A DNA stretch of 64,000 nt from Paenibacillus sp. JNUCC32. GTDB lineage: Bacteria; Bacillota; Bacilli; Paenibacillales; Paenibacillaceae. The notes under the pieces were generated by a model. It saw only the letters and a list, made by a program, of their open reading frames with translations. It had not been told where the DNA came from and ran no database searches. The DNA is taken from contig NZ_CP062260.1 of assembly GCF_014863545.1 (NCBI RefSeq), forward strand, positions 2,294,001 through 2,358,000. Direction: 5' to 3'. Positions 26,989 through 35,434 of this stretch are shown one piece after another; position 1 is the stretch's first letter, and every line of letters begins with the position of its first letter. The translations under genes and the position numbers were made by a program.

Positions 26989-28131
26989 TCATGGAACCTG
27001 GCCTGATGTTTGGCGAACCACAAGCTCGGGCTCAATCAGTATTTTGCTGTAACTCTTGGCTTCTCCTGTGCCGCGCAGCACTTCCAGAAGTTTGCCGGCG
27101 GCTTGATATCCCATATCCCGCTCAAACTGCTTGACATGGGTAAAAATGCTGAATTCCTCCACGATGGAAGTCGGATCGTCGAAGCTGACGATCGATACGT
27201 CCTCTGGCACCCTAAGCCCCGCTTGCTTTGCCATCTGATAGATCTGCACGCCCAGTCTCCCGTTAAGCGAAATATAGGCGGTTACCATGCGATTTCGGAT
27301 GTAACGGTATAACGGGTGGGCTTCCGCATCCTTGAGCACGTTCAGCGGTTTGAAATCCGTAATCATATGCGCCGGATTGATGAGCGCGCCTTTGTCCTTC
27401 AATGCATCGATGTACCCTTCGATCCGCTCCTGAACCGTCACGGTCTGAAGGGGAGAATCCGAGCAGATGGCGATATCACGATGCCCAAGCTCCCATAGAT
27501 GCTCAACGGCGAGCCTGGTGCCCCGCCTTCCATCGGCCGCAATATAATGCGTCTCGACGCCAGGCAAATACCGGTCGATCAACACAAAAGGAAAACCGGA
27601 CAGCTTCATGCCCAGTATCTCCTCGTTGTAGTTCTCCTCGTCGATCGGGAAAATAAGCAGGCCTTCGGCTCCGAGAGCCTTCAGATCCTTGATGGCGTCT
27701 TTTTCCTTGTCAAGTTTGCCGTCCGTCAGCATGATCATGCTGCGGTAACCTTCGTCACTAAGAGCCTGCTCGATCCCCTCAATGAGTCTCATGGCAAAGT
27801 AATCATGAATGGTGGGCATAATCACGCCAATCATGCCCGTTGCCAGCGTCCTTTCTCTTCCCTTGTGCGACGAAGCCGACGGCTGCGCTCCGGGTAAGAA
27901 GTCCGTTTCTTCTGCAACAAAGCTTCCTTTGCCCGGCACGCGGGCAATCAATTTCTCGTTCGCTAATCCGGTCAGCGCATTGGCAACCGTTATCTTGCTG
28001 ACATGAAACTGGTCCATCAGCTCCTTCTCTGTCGGTATGCGATCACCGGGCTTCATATTTTCTGATGCTATGACGTGTCGGATATAGTCCTGGATTTGCT
28101 GATACAACGGAATTCGATCATTTGTACTCAT
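26989..28131 (-). CDS. GntR-type DNA-binding/LacI-type effector-binding transcriptional regulator
   Basis: The protein has about 380 residues. Residues 1-72 form a GntR winged helix (IPLYQQIQDYIRHVIASENM, then FHVSKITVANAL). From about residue 95 a LacI/periplasmic-binding-protein fold follows: IGVIMPTIHDYFAMRLIEGI, FPFVLIDRYLPG, RGTRLAVEHLWELGHRDIAI. The architecture is that of AraR. Such regulators usually repress sugar genes until a sugar ligand binds. I choose the ATG at 28131; GTG at 28140 is possible. The gene lies directly upstream of the glycan operon on the same strand but has its own terminator. It is divergent from the GxGYxYP gene. Related palindromes lie before all three units, which implies control of the locus and autoregulation. 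Confidence 0.88.
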   Translation of the reverse strand: MSTNDRIPLYQQIQDYIRHVIASENMKPGDRIPTEKELMDQFHVSKITVANALTGLANEKLIARVPGKGSFVAEETDFLPGAQPSASSHKGRERTLATGMIGVIMPTIHDYFAMRLIEGIEQALSDEGYRSMIMLTDGKLDKEKDAIKDLKALGAEGLLIFPIDEENYNEEILGMKLSGFPFVLIDRYLPGVETHYIAADGRRGTRLAVEHLWELGHRDIAICSDSPLQTVTVQERIEGYIDALKDKGALINPAHMITDFKPLNVLKDAEAHPLYRYIRNRMVTAYISLNGRLGVQIYQMAKQAGLRVPEDVSIVSFDDPTSIVEEFSIFTHVKQFERDMGYQAAGKLLEVLRGTGEAKSYSKILIEPELVVRQTSGQVP

Positions 28132-28158
28132 ACTAATCACATCACCAATTCATTCATG

Positions 28159-28180
28159 ATATTTGAAATATATAATATAT
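28159..28180 (-). promoter_or_regulatory. Operator-like AT palindrome before the regulator gene
   Basis: The sequence shares TTTGAA and an ATATAT/AATAT core with the palindromes at 26896 and 28314, with a one-base shift in the middle. It lies 28 bases upstream of the regulator start and suggests autoregulation. Confidence 0.45.
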
Positions 28181-28313
28181 CCTTACACATACAAGCGCAA
28201 TAAACAAGCATGAGCTGACAACGGCCAATTACGACAATACCTTGATAGGATAGCGTTTAACATGCCTGATTTGCAAGAATCATAGGAAGTTTTGTCGAAC
28301 CTCTTGTAAAGTT

Positions 28314-28334
28314 ATATTTGAATATATTAAATAT
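28314..28334 (+). promoter_or_regulatory. Operator-like palindrome before the GxGYxYP gene
   Basis: A 21-bp inverted repeat has arms ATATTT/AAATAT and a single mismatched pair around TTGAATATATTAA. It is about 110 bases upstream of the plus-strand gene and is the clearest copy of the element shared with 26896-26914. Confidence 0.6.
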
Positions 28335-28385
28335 GTGTTGGTAAGCGATGTGCTACACGATGTTGGTGCCAAAAAGGAGGGGTGA

Positions 28386-28430
28386 ATGTTAACGGATGAG
28401 CACGCGCTTCCAATTGACAACAGACCATAA
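28386..28430 (+). CDS. Possible 14-codon leader peptide upstream of the GxGYxYP gene
   Basis: An ATG follows the very strong site AAGGAGGGG at a spacing of five bases. It opens a frame of 14 codons (MLTDEHALPIDNRP) that ends 17 bases before the main gene's start. The ribosome site is stronger than that of the main gene (AAGGAG). No attenuator codon bias is visible. It may be a translated leader or chance. Confidence 0.35.
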   Translation: MLTDEHALPIDNRP

Positions 28431-28447
28431 CAAGGAGTGAATTCGCC

Positions 28448-30505
28448 ATGGCTCGTAGATTCACGATTCTCTGTTTAGCCATCCTTTGTGCTTTTTCATT
28501 AAGCGGCGGCGCAGTTTATGCTTCGGATACGGATGCACGGTCAGCCAAACCTGACGGTTCCAATAACCGCGAACTGCCAAGTTTCAAGAAACCGAAGCAT
28601 TTGGATGTCGCAGATATTTATGATGCGCCAGGTGACATTAAATTGCTGTTAGGAACCTTGCAGGGGATCGTTAACCGGGAACAGCCCCGAATCTATTTGA
28701 TTGAGTCCCAGGAAGAAGGGAAAATGACCTGGCTTGAAGATATAAACGTGCCTTATACGCTTCATGAAGACTATTGGGACGTATTCGCTGCTTATCGTGG
28801 CGAAGCCAAAGGCATGATTGTATATGATCCGGAAGTTCCCGACACGATTAATGTCGCCACCACCCTCGCAGGACTGAAGAAGGCTGTCGTTGCCAATCCG
28901 GAGCTGGCCGCCCAATTGTCCAAAGCCCCTTATAACTTGAAGACGCTGGATGATTTGCGCGGCAAATTCGATAACCGGCTCGAAGCTTACACCTGGCAGT
29001 ACGAGAATCTGTGGAAGCAGACGAATCATCAGATGTTAGTCGGACTGGATCCGGATACGGCGATCCGAATTCCTTCCGGCCTCCCGGAATCGTTTGTAAC
29101 GATTGCAGAGGAGAAGGAGCAGATTCGCGATGCAAGCAATCGTGATACTTACCAGCTTGATTTATCCTCTCTCTTGGGAAAATCAGAGGTATATCTTCGG
29201 TTTGACGATGCTTTCACCCAGGACGGTTGGGGCCCTGCCGTACACGAAGTAACGGTCAAGGCTGACGGCAACGTGATCGCGAGTTTCATCGCAGGTACAC
29301 CGGAAGAAGAGGCCTATCTATATGATCGGCAAAATTCCAAGTTCGGTGAAGGACAAGGCGGTCACCGCTTCGCCGATAACGGCAGTTATTTTGTGTACGA
29401 GTTCACCCCTCCTGCCGGAACCAAGAACCTGGTCGCCGAAGTGGATATGTGGAACCAGTATAAGGTTTCCGCGGGAAATATCCGTCCGCTATCTGCTGAG
29501 CAGCAGGAACCCTATGGTTATTTAAGAGATTACGCCGTAGCCAACAAAGCGATGGTATTCTGGCTGGATTCCAATGTCCCTGAGCAAAAAGCGCTGTTCG
29601 AAAAAATCCTGTCCGGTGTGAAGCCGGGTACCCCGTACCTCGGCTGGTTCAGCAACGATGTGGAAGGCGAGTTCAGCTCGGTCGAGATCGCTTCCCGATA
29701 TGGCGTTTATGTGCTGGCGGCCGACTGGTTCAGCAATCTGACCGTCTTCTCGGGAACCAAGCCAAACTTCAAGCTGGCGAAAACACCTCCGCAGCCAGCT
29801 CTGGAGAACAAGATTTATGTAACGTATACTTTTACGGAAGGCGACAACTTCCAATACAACCAGCATCGCATGCGCGTCATGTGGGATGACCCGGCTCGCG
29901 GCAAAGTCCCGATCAACTGGACCTCCAGTCCTCTGCTTTATGAAGGTGCTCCAGCGATATTGAATTATTATCTCAATTCGGCTACAGAGAACGATTTGCT
30001 GATTGCCGGGCCGTCCGGTGCCGGATATTTTTACCCAAGCCCATGGCCGGATGCAAGCTTTCAGCAGTTCTTGCGGTCTACCGAGAAATACCTGAAAAAG
30101 ACGGGAATGACGATCCCTTATGTTCTGAATCGAGTCGATAGTCAGAATGTGCCGTTATCACCGTTTAAAGCAAAAGCATATGAGGAGGAATATAACGTAC
30201 CCGGTTTATTTATTAGCTATGAAGACAGATACGGGGTTGAAATCGTAGGCGACAGCCTGCCCGTGTCAACGATCCGCGGGATCAGCACCGTGCAGGACGG
30301 ATTGCAGGTCCTGAATGAGGCCAAGGCGAATTGGGACGGTAAGTCACCGCTCTTCGTTTCCCTCGGCATGCTTGCCTGGAGCATGACTCCGTCGGATGCG
30401 CTGGCTCTAACCGAGCAGCTTGGAGCAGACTTCAAAGTTGTACGCGCCGATCACTATTTCTCCTTGATCCGTGAAAGCTACGGATTGCCGGCAAGCAAGA
30501 AATGA
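28448..30505 (+). CDS. Secreted GxGYxYP-family putative glycoside hydrolase
   Basis: The 685-residue precursor has a signal peptide (MARRFTILCLAILCAFSLSGGAVYA). The family signature appears as GPSGAGYFYPSPW near residues 520-532. The N-terminal part has LDVADIYDAPGDIKLLLGTLQGIVNR, typical of GxGYxYP proteins, which have a TIM-barrel-like core and are found in glycan loci. A beta-sandwich (about residues 225-350: YQLDLSSLLGKSEVYLRFDDAF, then VAEVDMWNQYK) is inserted within the family region, as in a carbohydrate-binding module. The reaction is not established for the family. The start is ATG behind AAGGAG. It is divergent from the GntR/LacI regulator, with a shared operator-like palindrome, so it may be the extracellular arm of the same system. 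Confidence 0.8.
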   Translation: MARRFTILCLAILCAFSLSGGAVYASDTDARSAKPDGSNNRELPSFKKPKHLDVADIYDAPGDIKLLLGTLQGIVNREQPRIYLIESQEEGKMTWLEDINVPYTLHEDYWDVFAAYRGEAKGMIVYDPEVPDTINVATTLAGLKKAVVANPELAAQLSKAPYNLKTLDDLRGKFDNRLEAYTWQYENLWKQTNHQMLVGLDPDTAIRIPSGLPESFVTIAEEKEQIRDASNRDTYQLDLSSLLGKSEVYLRFDDAFTQDGWGPAVHEVTVKADGNVIASFIAGTPEEEAYLYDRQNSKFGEGQGGHRFADNGSYFVYEFTPPAGTKNLVAEVDMWNQYKVSAGNIRPLSAEQQEPYGYLRDYAVANKAMVFWLDSNVPEQKALFEKILSGVKPGTPYLGWFSNDVEGEFSSVEIASRYGVYVLAADWFSNLTVFSGTKPNFKLAKTPPQPALENKIYVTYTFTEGDNFQYNQHRMRVMWDDPARGKVPINWTSSPLLYEGAPAILNYYLNSATENDLLIAGPSGAGYFYPSPWPDASFQQFLRSTEKYLKKTGMTIPYVLNRVDSQNVPLSPFKAKAYEEEYNVPGLFISYEDRYGVEIVGDSLPVSTIRGISTVQDGLQVLNEAKANWDGKSPLFVSLGMLAWSMTPSDALALTEQLGADFKVVRADHYFSLIRESYGLPASKK

Positions 30506-30536
30506 TGATGTCTGGTTAAACGACTGCATATTCCTT

Positions 30537-30590
30537 AAGGCAGCGGCAGGCCCAATCCAATCGGGTCTGCGCTGCCTGTTTTATTATTGT
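30537..30590 (+). terminator. Terminator of the GxGYxYP gene
   Basis: The stem AGGCAGCG/CGCTGCCT is extended inward by CAG-CCC against GGG-CTG. It is followed by GTTTTATTATT and begins 32 bases after the stop. Confidence 0.85.
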
Positions 30591-30631
30591 ATTTCCCCAT
30601 CTTAGTGGCCGGGTCTTTCATTGTATTTCAC

Positions 30632-30706
30632 GGCATTAACTATATGTATTTAACATCATTAATAATATATAGTTAATGCCATGAATTAATTGATTAACAT
30701 CATTAA
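30632..30706. repeat. 14-bp inverted repeat interleaved with a 13-bp direct repeat
   Basis: GGCATTAACTATAT (30632-30645) and its exact reverse complement (30667-30680) enclose 21 bases. TTAACATCATTAA occurs twice, at 30650-30662 (inside the loop) and at 30694-30706, 44 bp apart. There is no T run, so this is not an intrinsic terminator. Confidence 0.75.
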
Positions 30707-31050
30707 ATAATAATCTCTATTATCCTTCATCATAGTGCAATCTGAGCTGTGCCTCCCATATGATCATACTGACTTCGTTTACAATCCGTCTCTCCTCGCA
30801 CCATTTCATCTCTTCACCTCTTAAAAAGGAAAAACAATTCCTTGCATGCTCGGAGCCTGGAAAAGAGGCTGAATTATTTCTTGGGTAATCGCAAAAACCA
30901 CATCGTTTCGACAGCCGATCTGAGGACCGGCTCTCTTCCCTACTCTATTGCAGTCGACAATCACATGGCGATAAGATCCTCTCCCCCATACGATTAGCAG
31001 CCATATTACGGCCGTGCTTCCTCGCTCCATACATAAAATACGGCAAATGG

Positions 31051-31081
31051 TGAATACTCACTGTATCGAATTTGCATGTAT
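31051..31081 (+). promoter_or_regulatory. Possible sigma-G-like forespore promoter
   Basis: TGAATA and CATGTAT are separated by 18 bases, close to the sigma-G pattern (GNATR, 18 bases, CATNHTA) known for gerA-type operons; the -10 matches only in part. It ends 24 bases before the chosen start of the first germination gene. Confidence 0.35.
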
Positions 31082-31104
31082 TCCCTCATATGGAGATTAG
31101 TATT

Positions 31105-32190
31105 ATGGCCGCAAACAAAAAGATATCCCTAATCGACGTTTACTTCATCATGCTGCTGTCCTTGGGCATCACCAATCACGTTGTCCTGATCCCGCTTCTT
31201 CTGCAAAAGGCGGGCCGGGACGCGTGGATGGGCACGCTGCTAACCATAATCCTGCATATTGGCTGGGTGTACATCTTGTTTTTCATTATGAAGCGGACCC
31301 GTCAACAATCCATCTTCGCATGGTTCAAAGACAGCTTCGGACCCGTGATAGGCTGGATCTTCGTTAGCTTAACAACGATCTATTTTTTCTGGATGACCAT
31401 GGTGATCATAAGAGAAACGACGACCTGGATTCGGGTCACCTACCTGCCGTCAACGCCAAAAACCGTCATCTCCCTCACCATTATGCTGCTGTGCGTATAT
31501 GTGGCAAACAACGGTATTCGCTCGATCGCTATCATATCCGGAATCCTGCTTCCTATTGTGTGGGTATTGGGCCATTTTGTAGCCGTGTCGAATCTTCAAT
31601 ATAAGGACTATTCATTGTTGACCCCTCTATTCGTGGAAGGTTACACGCCCATGCTCAAGAGCATGCTCGTGGCCGGCGGCGGATTCATGGAGATGATTGT
31701 GCTGATCTATCTTCAGCATCACATGAAACGAAGGATGAAATACCTCTCGATCGTCATATTGTCGATACTGCTGGGAGGACTCACCCTGGGACCGTTGATG
31801 GGAGCTATCGCCGCATTCGGGCCAGTTCCCGCGATGGAATCCCGCTATCCCGCATACGAGCAGTGGATGCTGGTCACCATTACGAAATATATAACCCATG
31901 TCGATTTTCTGGCTTTGTACCAATGGATATCGGGGACATTAATCCGTATTTCGCTGTTCCTGTTTATCATGGCGGACGGTATTCCTTTTAAAAAACCCAA
32001 ACGACGCTTGTGGTACGTGTTAGGGGTGGGTGTAGCCACATCCATCATCTCGATGATCCCGGTAATCGATCGGCAAATCGAGTTATTCGTGCTGGGCAAA
32101 TATTCGCCGTCCTACCTGGTCTTCCTTTCCGCGCTGACGCTGTTGATTGCCATTGCTGTCACATTTCGAGCCAATACCAAAGGGGGGTAG
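31105..32190 (+). CDS. GerB-type spore germination protein (membrane permease-like subunit)
   Basis: The 361-residue membrane protein has about ten helices of the amino acid permease-like GerAB/YndE family (APC superfamily). The first helix contains ISLIDVYFIMLLSLG. In gerA-type receptors this subunit binds the germinant in the inner spore membrane. I choose the ATG at 31105, nine bases after GGAG; two upstream in-frame ATG codons would lie before or within that site. It is followed with 3 bases spacing by the A subunit and then the C subunit. The ligand is unknown. Confidence 0.88.
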   Translation: MAANKKISLIDVYFIMLLSLGITNHVVLIPLLLQKAGRDAWMGTLLTIILHIGWVYILFFIMKRTRQQSIFAWFKDSFGPVIGWIFVSLTTIYFFWMTMVIIRETTTWIRVTYLPSTPKTVISLTIMLLCVYVANNGIRSIAIISGILLPIVWVLGHFVAVSNLQYKDYSLLTPLFVEGYTPMLKSMLVAGGGFMEMIVLIYLQHHMKRRMKYLSIVILSILLGGLTLGPLMGAIAAFGPVPAMESRYPAYEQWMLVTITKYITHVDFLALYQWISGTLIRISLFLFIMADGIPFKKPKRRLWYVLGVGVATSIISMIPVIDRQIELFVLGKYSPSYLVFLSALTLLIAIAVTFRANTKGG

Positions 32191-32193
32191 ACG

Positions 32194-33723
32194 ATGTCAA
32201 ACTACAGAAATCGAAATAGCATGTTCCGCCGAAAAAAGAAACCATCTTCGGTCGCAGTGGACAGGCTACCTGCATCCGACGCATTGGATGAGGAAGCCCT
32301 GCGATCCATGTTTGCCAACTCCGCGGATGTGATCATCAAATCTTTCCCGGGAAAGCATGAAGATGCTATCCCCGTAGTGCTGCTGTATAGCGAAGGAATG
32401 GTTGATGCCATGGTGATGACCCAATATGTGCTGCCGGATCTGGAAGAAAAACTGGAACATTTCAGGGATTGGGAGCCTTTAGCCAGAGAATTGGATAAAT
32501 CGATGGAATGGAGCAAATTGAAGGAGCCTGCCGATGTCGTTAAGCTTCTGTTTGCGGGACGAATGATCCTATTTTTTTCAAGAGAGAAATGCTTTTATTC
32601 CATCGATATTGCCTCACTTCCCAATAGACAACCAGAAGAGTCCAATACGGAGGTCTCCATCAAAGGGGCTCGAGATGCATTTACGGAAGATCTGTTCATG
32701 AATGTGGCACTCGTACGAAAAAGATTGCGAACGGCCACGCTCCACAATGAGCAAATGATGATTGGCGATCGCAGCCAGACCAGAGTAGCCCTTCTGTATA
32801 TTTCCGATATCATACGCCCGGAAGTCATCAACGAGGCAAAGTCGCGCTTAAAAGGCATCCATGTCGATGCGCTAATAACCAGCGGTCAGCTGGAGGAGGC
32901 ACTTTCCGATTCGTCACTTTCCCTATTTCCGCTCATGGACTACATTGGGAGGCCGGATTTTGTCGTGGAATGCTTGCTTAAAGGACGTTTTGTTATCCTT
33001 GTGGACGGGTCGCCGATGGCGTTGATTGCGCCTTGCAACTTGCTGGAGTTGTTAAAAACGCCGGAAGACTCCTATTTTCCTTATCATTTCGTCATCTTTG
33101 AGCGTCTTCTCAGGCTCCTTGGCCTCGTACTCGCCATTATGCTCCCGGGATTTTGGATTGCCTTGATATGCTACAACATGGATCAGCTTCCCTTTCTGCT
33201 ACTTGCGACCGTCACGGTCTCCCGTTTCGGGATTCCGCTGTCGGCGCCAATGGAAATCTTATTGATGCTGGGCATGTTCGAATTATTCAGGGAGGCAGGC
33301 ATTAGGCTGCCGAAAGCTGTCGGTCAAACCATCGCGGTCTTAGGCGGCCTCATTATCGGGGATGCTGCCATACGCGCTGGCTTAACGTCGCCCGCCATGC
33401 TGGTCGTATCTGCAACGACGGCAGTCGCGACGTTCACATTGGTAAACCAGACACTGAGCGGAACGGTCAGCATTATTCGGCTGTATGTGCTGATTTGGTC
33501 TTCCTTGCTTGGCATGCTGGGATTTTTTATTGGTGTATTCAGTCTCATTGCATACCTCTCCGTATTGGAATCCTTCGGACTTCCGTACCTTGCTCCTCTA
33601 TCGCCGCTGACCTTCAAGGATTTAATGAATGCCCTCTTGAAAAAACCGTGGGCTTTCAACAAAAACCGACCGGAAATGCTGCAGAATATGGATAACACTT
33701 CTGAAGAAAGGGAACCAACGTGA
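32194..33723 (+). CDS. GerA-type spore germination protein (A subunit)
   Basis: The 509-residue protein has the two-part layout of the family. A soluble N-terminal domain of about 290 residues carries EDLFMNVALVRKRLR, then LKGRFVILVDGSPMALIAP. A membrane domain follows, with helices from about residue 300 and the conserved PLSAPMEILLMLGMFELFREAG. With the B and C subunits it forms the germinant receptor and its likely ion channel. The start is ATG behind AAAGGGGGG, just after the B gene's stop; the stop is one base before the C gene's ATG, so the three are translationally coupled. Confidence 0.92.
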   Translation: MSNYRNRNSMFRRKKKPSSVAVDRLPASDALDEEALRSMFANSADVIIKSFPGKHEDAIPVVLLYSEGMVDAMVMTQYVLPDLEEKLEHFRDWEPLARELDKSMEWSKLKEPADVVKLLFAGRMILFFSREKCFYSIDIASLPNRQPEESNTEVSIKGARDAFTEDLFMNVALVRKRLRTATLHNEQMMIGDRSQTRVALLYISDIIRPEVINEAKSRLKGIHVDALITSGQLEEALSDSSLSLFPLMDYIGRPDFVVECLLKGRFVILVDGSPMALIAPCNLLELLKTPEDSYFPYHFVIFERLLRLLGLVLAIMLPGFWIALICYNMDQLPFLLLATVTVSRFGIPLSAPMEILLMLGMFELFREAGIRLPKAVGQTIAVLGGLIIGDAAIRAGLTSPAMLVVSATTAVATFTLVNQTLSGTVSIIRLYVLIWSSLLGMLGFFIGVFSLIAYLSVLESFGLPYLAPLSPLTFKDLMNALLKKPWAFNKNRPEMLQNMDNTSEEREPT

Positions 33724-33724
33724 G

Positions 33725-34924
33725 ATGAGAAACTGTATCATTATCATAAAATTAATATGGTTAACGGTAATGCTCATTATGTTAACCGGCTGCTGGGACA
33801 TCAAGGAGATACAAGACATGAATTACATCACCGCCATCGGCATCGATCAAGAGGACGGTGATTTTGTCGTATACACTCAAATGATGGATTTTACGGCGGT
33901 CGCCAAAACCGAAACGGGAAAAGCAGAAAAGCCACCACAAGTATGGACTTCCAAAACCAGGGGCAAGACGTTTGACATGGCGGTCAATGCCATCTATGAT
34001 TCAGCGCAGGTACGCACAAGCTGGAGCCATATCTCATGTATTCTCATCAGTGATACCGTCTTGAAATCGAAAGTTCTAACCAAATTGGATACGATCGGCC
34101 GTTATCAGGAAATTCGTATGACGCCGTGGGTATATGGAACAAACGAGTCTATCGAGCAATTGTTTAATGTTCCTGCTTTCTTCAATCTCTCCCCGTTAAA
34201 TACGATAGCTCATGAGCCTTCCGAAGAGTATAAACAGAGATCCTATATCGTACCGATTCGATATTTTGATTTCATGGCTCTGATCACCGAACCGGCCAGT
34301 ACGGTACTGCTTCCAAATCTATCGATCGATAAAGGGACCTGGAGCCTGAATCAAAAAGAAAATCCGAAGCTGGTGATTAACGGAGTATACGCTATATCCG
34401 AAGTGGTATCGAAAGGTTTCTTTCCAAACGACAAGCTCACCGGTCTACGCTGGATGGAACCCGATACGAAACGCTCTCACGTCATGATTACAAATAAGAG
34501 CGGGAAATACGCTGCGAACGTCGTTTTGTCGAATCCTAAAGTTCGCAAGGAATTGAGCATTGTCAACGGAATGCCCCGATTCCACATCAACGTGAAGTTA
34601 GGAGGTAACGTGGTAGAAGCGCTCGACGACATGAACAAAACCGAAATGGAAAACCAGGCGGCCGCGGAAGTACGGGAGGAGATTATATCTACGTATAAGA
34701 ATGGAATTGCCTCAAAGACAGATCTGTACAGCTTGGAGCACGTTTTGTTTAAGAAAGACACCCGACTTTGGAAAAAAATTCATCGGTCGTCTGTCCAACC
34801 GATGGATGCAGGTTCTTTGGAAACGGTACATGTCGAAGTCCATTTGGATCATGCCGGCATGAAGCTGCTCCCCCATCAAGATGGACCCGCTGCCCCAACG
34901 ACCAAAAAAGAGGCAGGATCCTGA
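33725..34924 (+). CDS. Ger(x)C-family spore germination lipoprotein (C subunit)
   Basis: The 399-residue lipoprotein has signal peptide lipobox MLTGC (WLTVMLIMLTGCWDIKEIQDMNY begins the conserved WD-E-motif). The mature part has three beta-rich domains; VWTSKTRGKTFDMAVNAI and SHVMITNKSGKYAANVVLSNP are typical. Residues such as FDFMAL near 180 also fit the family. It sits on the outer face of the inner spore membrane and completes the B-A-C receptor. A terminator follows. Confidence 0.9.
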   Translation: MRNCIIIIKLIWLTVMLIMLTGCWDIKEIQDMNYITAIGIDQEDGDFVVYTQMMDFTAVAKTETGKAEKPPQVWTSKTRGKTFDMAVNAIYDSAQVRTSWSHISCILISDTVLKSKVLTKLDTIGRYQEIRMTPWVYGTNESIEQLFNVPAFFNLSPLNTIAHEPSEEYKQRSYIVPIRYFDFMALITEPASTVLLPNLSIDKGTWSLNQKENPKLVINGVYAISEVVSKGFFPNDKLTGLRWMEPDTKRSHVMITNKSGKYAANVVLSNPKVRKELSIVNGMPRFHINVKLGGNVVEALDDMNKTEMENQAAAEVREEIISTYKNGIASKTDLYSLEHVLFKKDTRLWKKIHRSSVQPMDAGSLETVHVEVHLDHAGMKLLPHQDGPAAPTTKKEAGS

Positions 34925-34951
34925 CGATCTGCCGTTAAATGAACCCATAAT

Positions 34952-34990
34952 TAAGGCAGCCGGTTCTTGGAGTCAAGAATGGCTGCCTTT
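34952..34990 (+). terminator. Terminator of the germination operon
   Basis: The stem AAGGCAGCC/GGCTGCCTT is extended inward by GTTCTTG/CAAGAA, followed by TTTGCTTTG. It starts 28 bases after the C gene. Confidence 0.82.
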
Positions 34991-35073
34991 GCTTTGAAGC
35001 AGGTAGAATTCCTTCGTCATATATGATAAAGCTGAAATAAATGTTGTTTGTTAAGTTGATCGTACGCGCTTGG

Positions 35074-35244
35074 CTACACGACAATTTCCACACCTTCATC
35101 CTCAAACAAGTCATCATAAGCAACGTAGAGGCCTATGGCTGAGGCGATTAATACCAAAATAGCTGCGATGAACGCCAATTGTTTAACCGTAGCTTTGTTT
35201 GATTTCCCTTGCTGTCTTCGTTTATGTTGCACTCCTCGGCCCAT
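35074..35244 (-). CDS. Small single-pass membrane protein of unknown function
   Basis: This short gene encodes 56 residues. A basic N-terminus (MGRGVQHKRRQQGKSNK) precedes one hydrophobic helix (QLAFIAAILVLIASAIGLYVAY, about residues 22-43). An acidic tail follows (DDLFEDEGVEIVV). The start is ATG behind GGGAGGT. Strong positive-inside asymmetry and the ribosome site support expression. No family is recognised. It is convergent with the germination operon and upstream of no obvious partner on its strand; the next minus-strand gene ahead of it encodes the PP2C-like phosphatase. Confidence 0.6.
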   Translation of the reverse strand: MGRGVQHKRRQQGKSNKATVKQLAFIAAILVLIASAIGLYVAYDDLFEDEGVEIVV

Positions 35245-35434
35245 ACTGCATACCTCCCGCTTTCATGCCGTTACAATAAAATATGATTCGGACATGAAAA
35301 TGTTGTTAGGCAAAGCACGCTTATTATATCGTATGGATAAAAGGTGAACCGACAAACCCGGAGATTGATGGTGCCACGATATGATATACCGGAGGAATCT
35401 TTTATCATAATGCAGGAGCTTGCTCTTAGAGCAA

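Larger units (their letters stand above)
30591..31104. other. Intergenic region before the germination operon
   Basis: About 510 bases hold no convincing gene. The left part has the AT-rich inverted and direct repeats at 30632-30706. A 69-codon minus-strand frame at 30821-31030 has no ribosome site and no family resemblance. The right end carries a possible sporulation promoter at 31051-31081. Confidence 0.5.

Noticed and set aside
30821..31030. A 69-codon minus-strand frame before the germination operon
   Set aside because: No ribosome site, no family resemblance, and the residues are of mixed composition.
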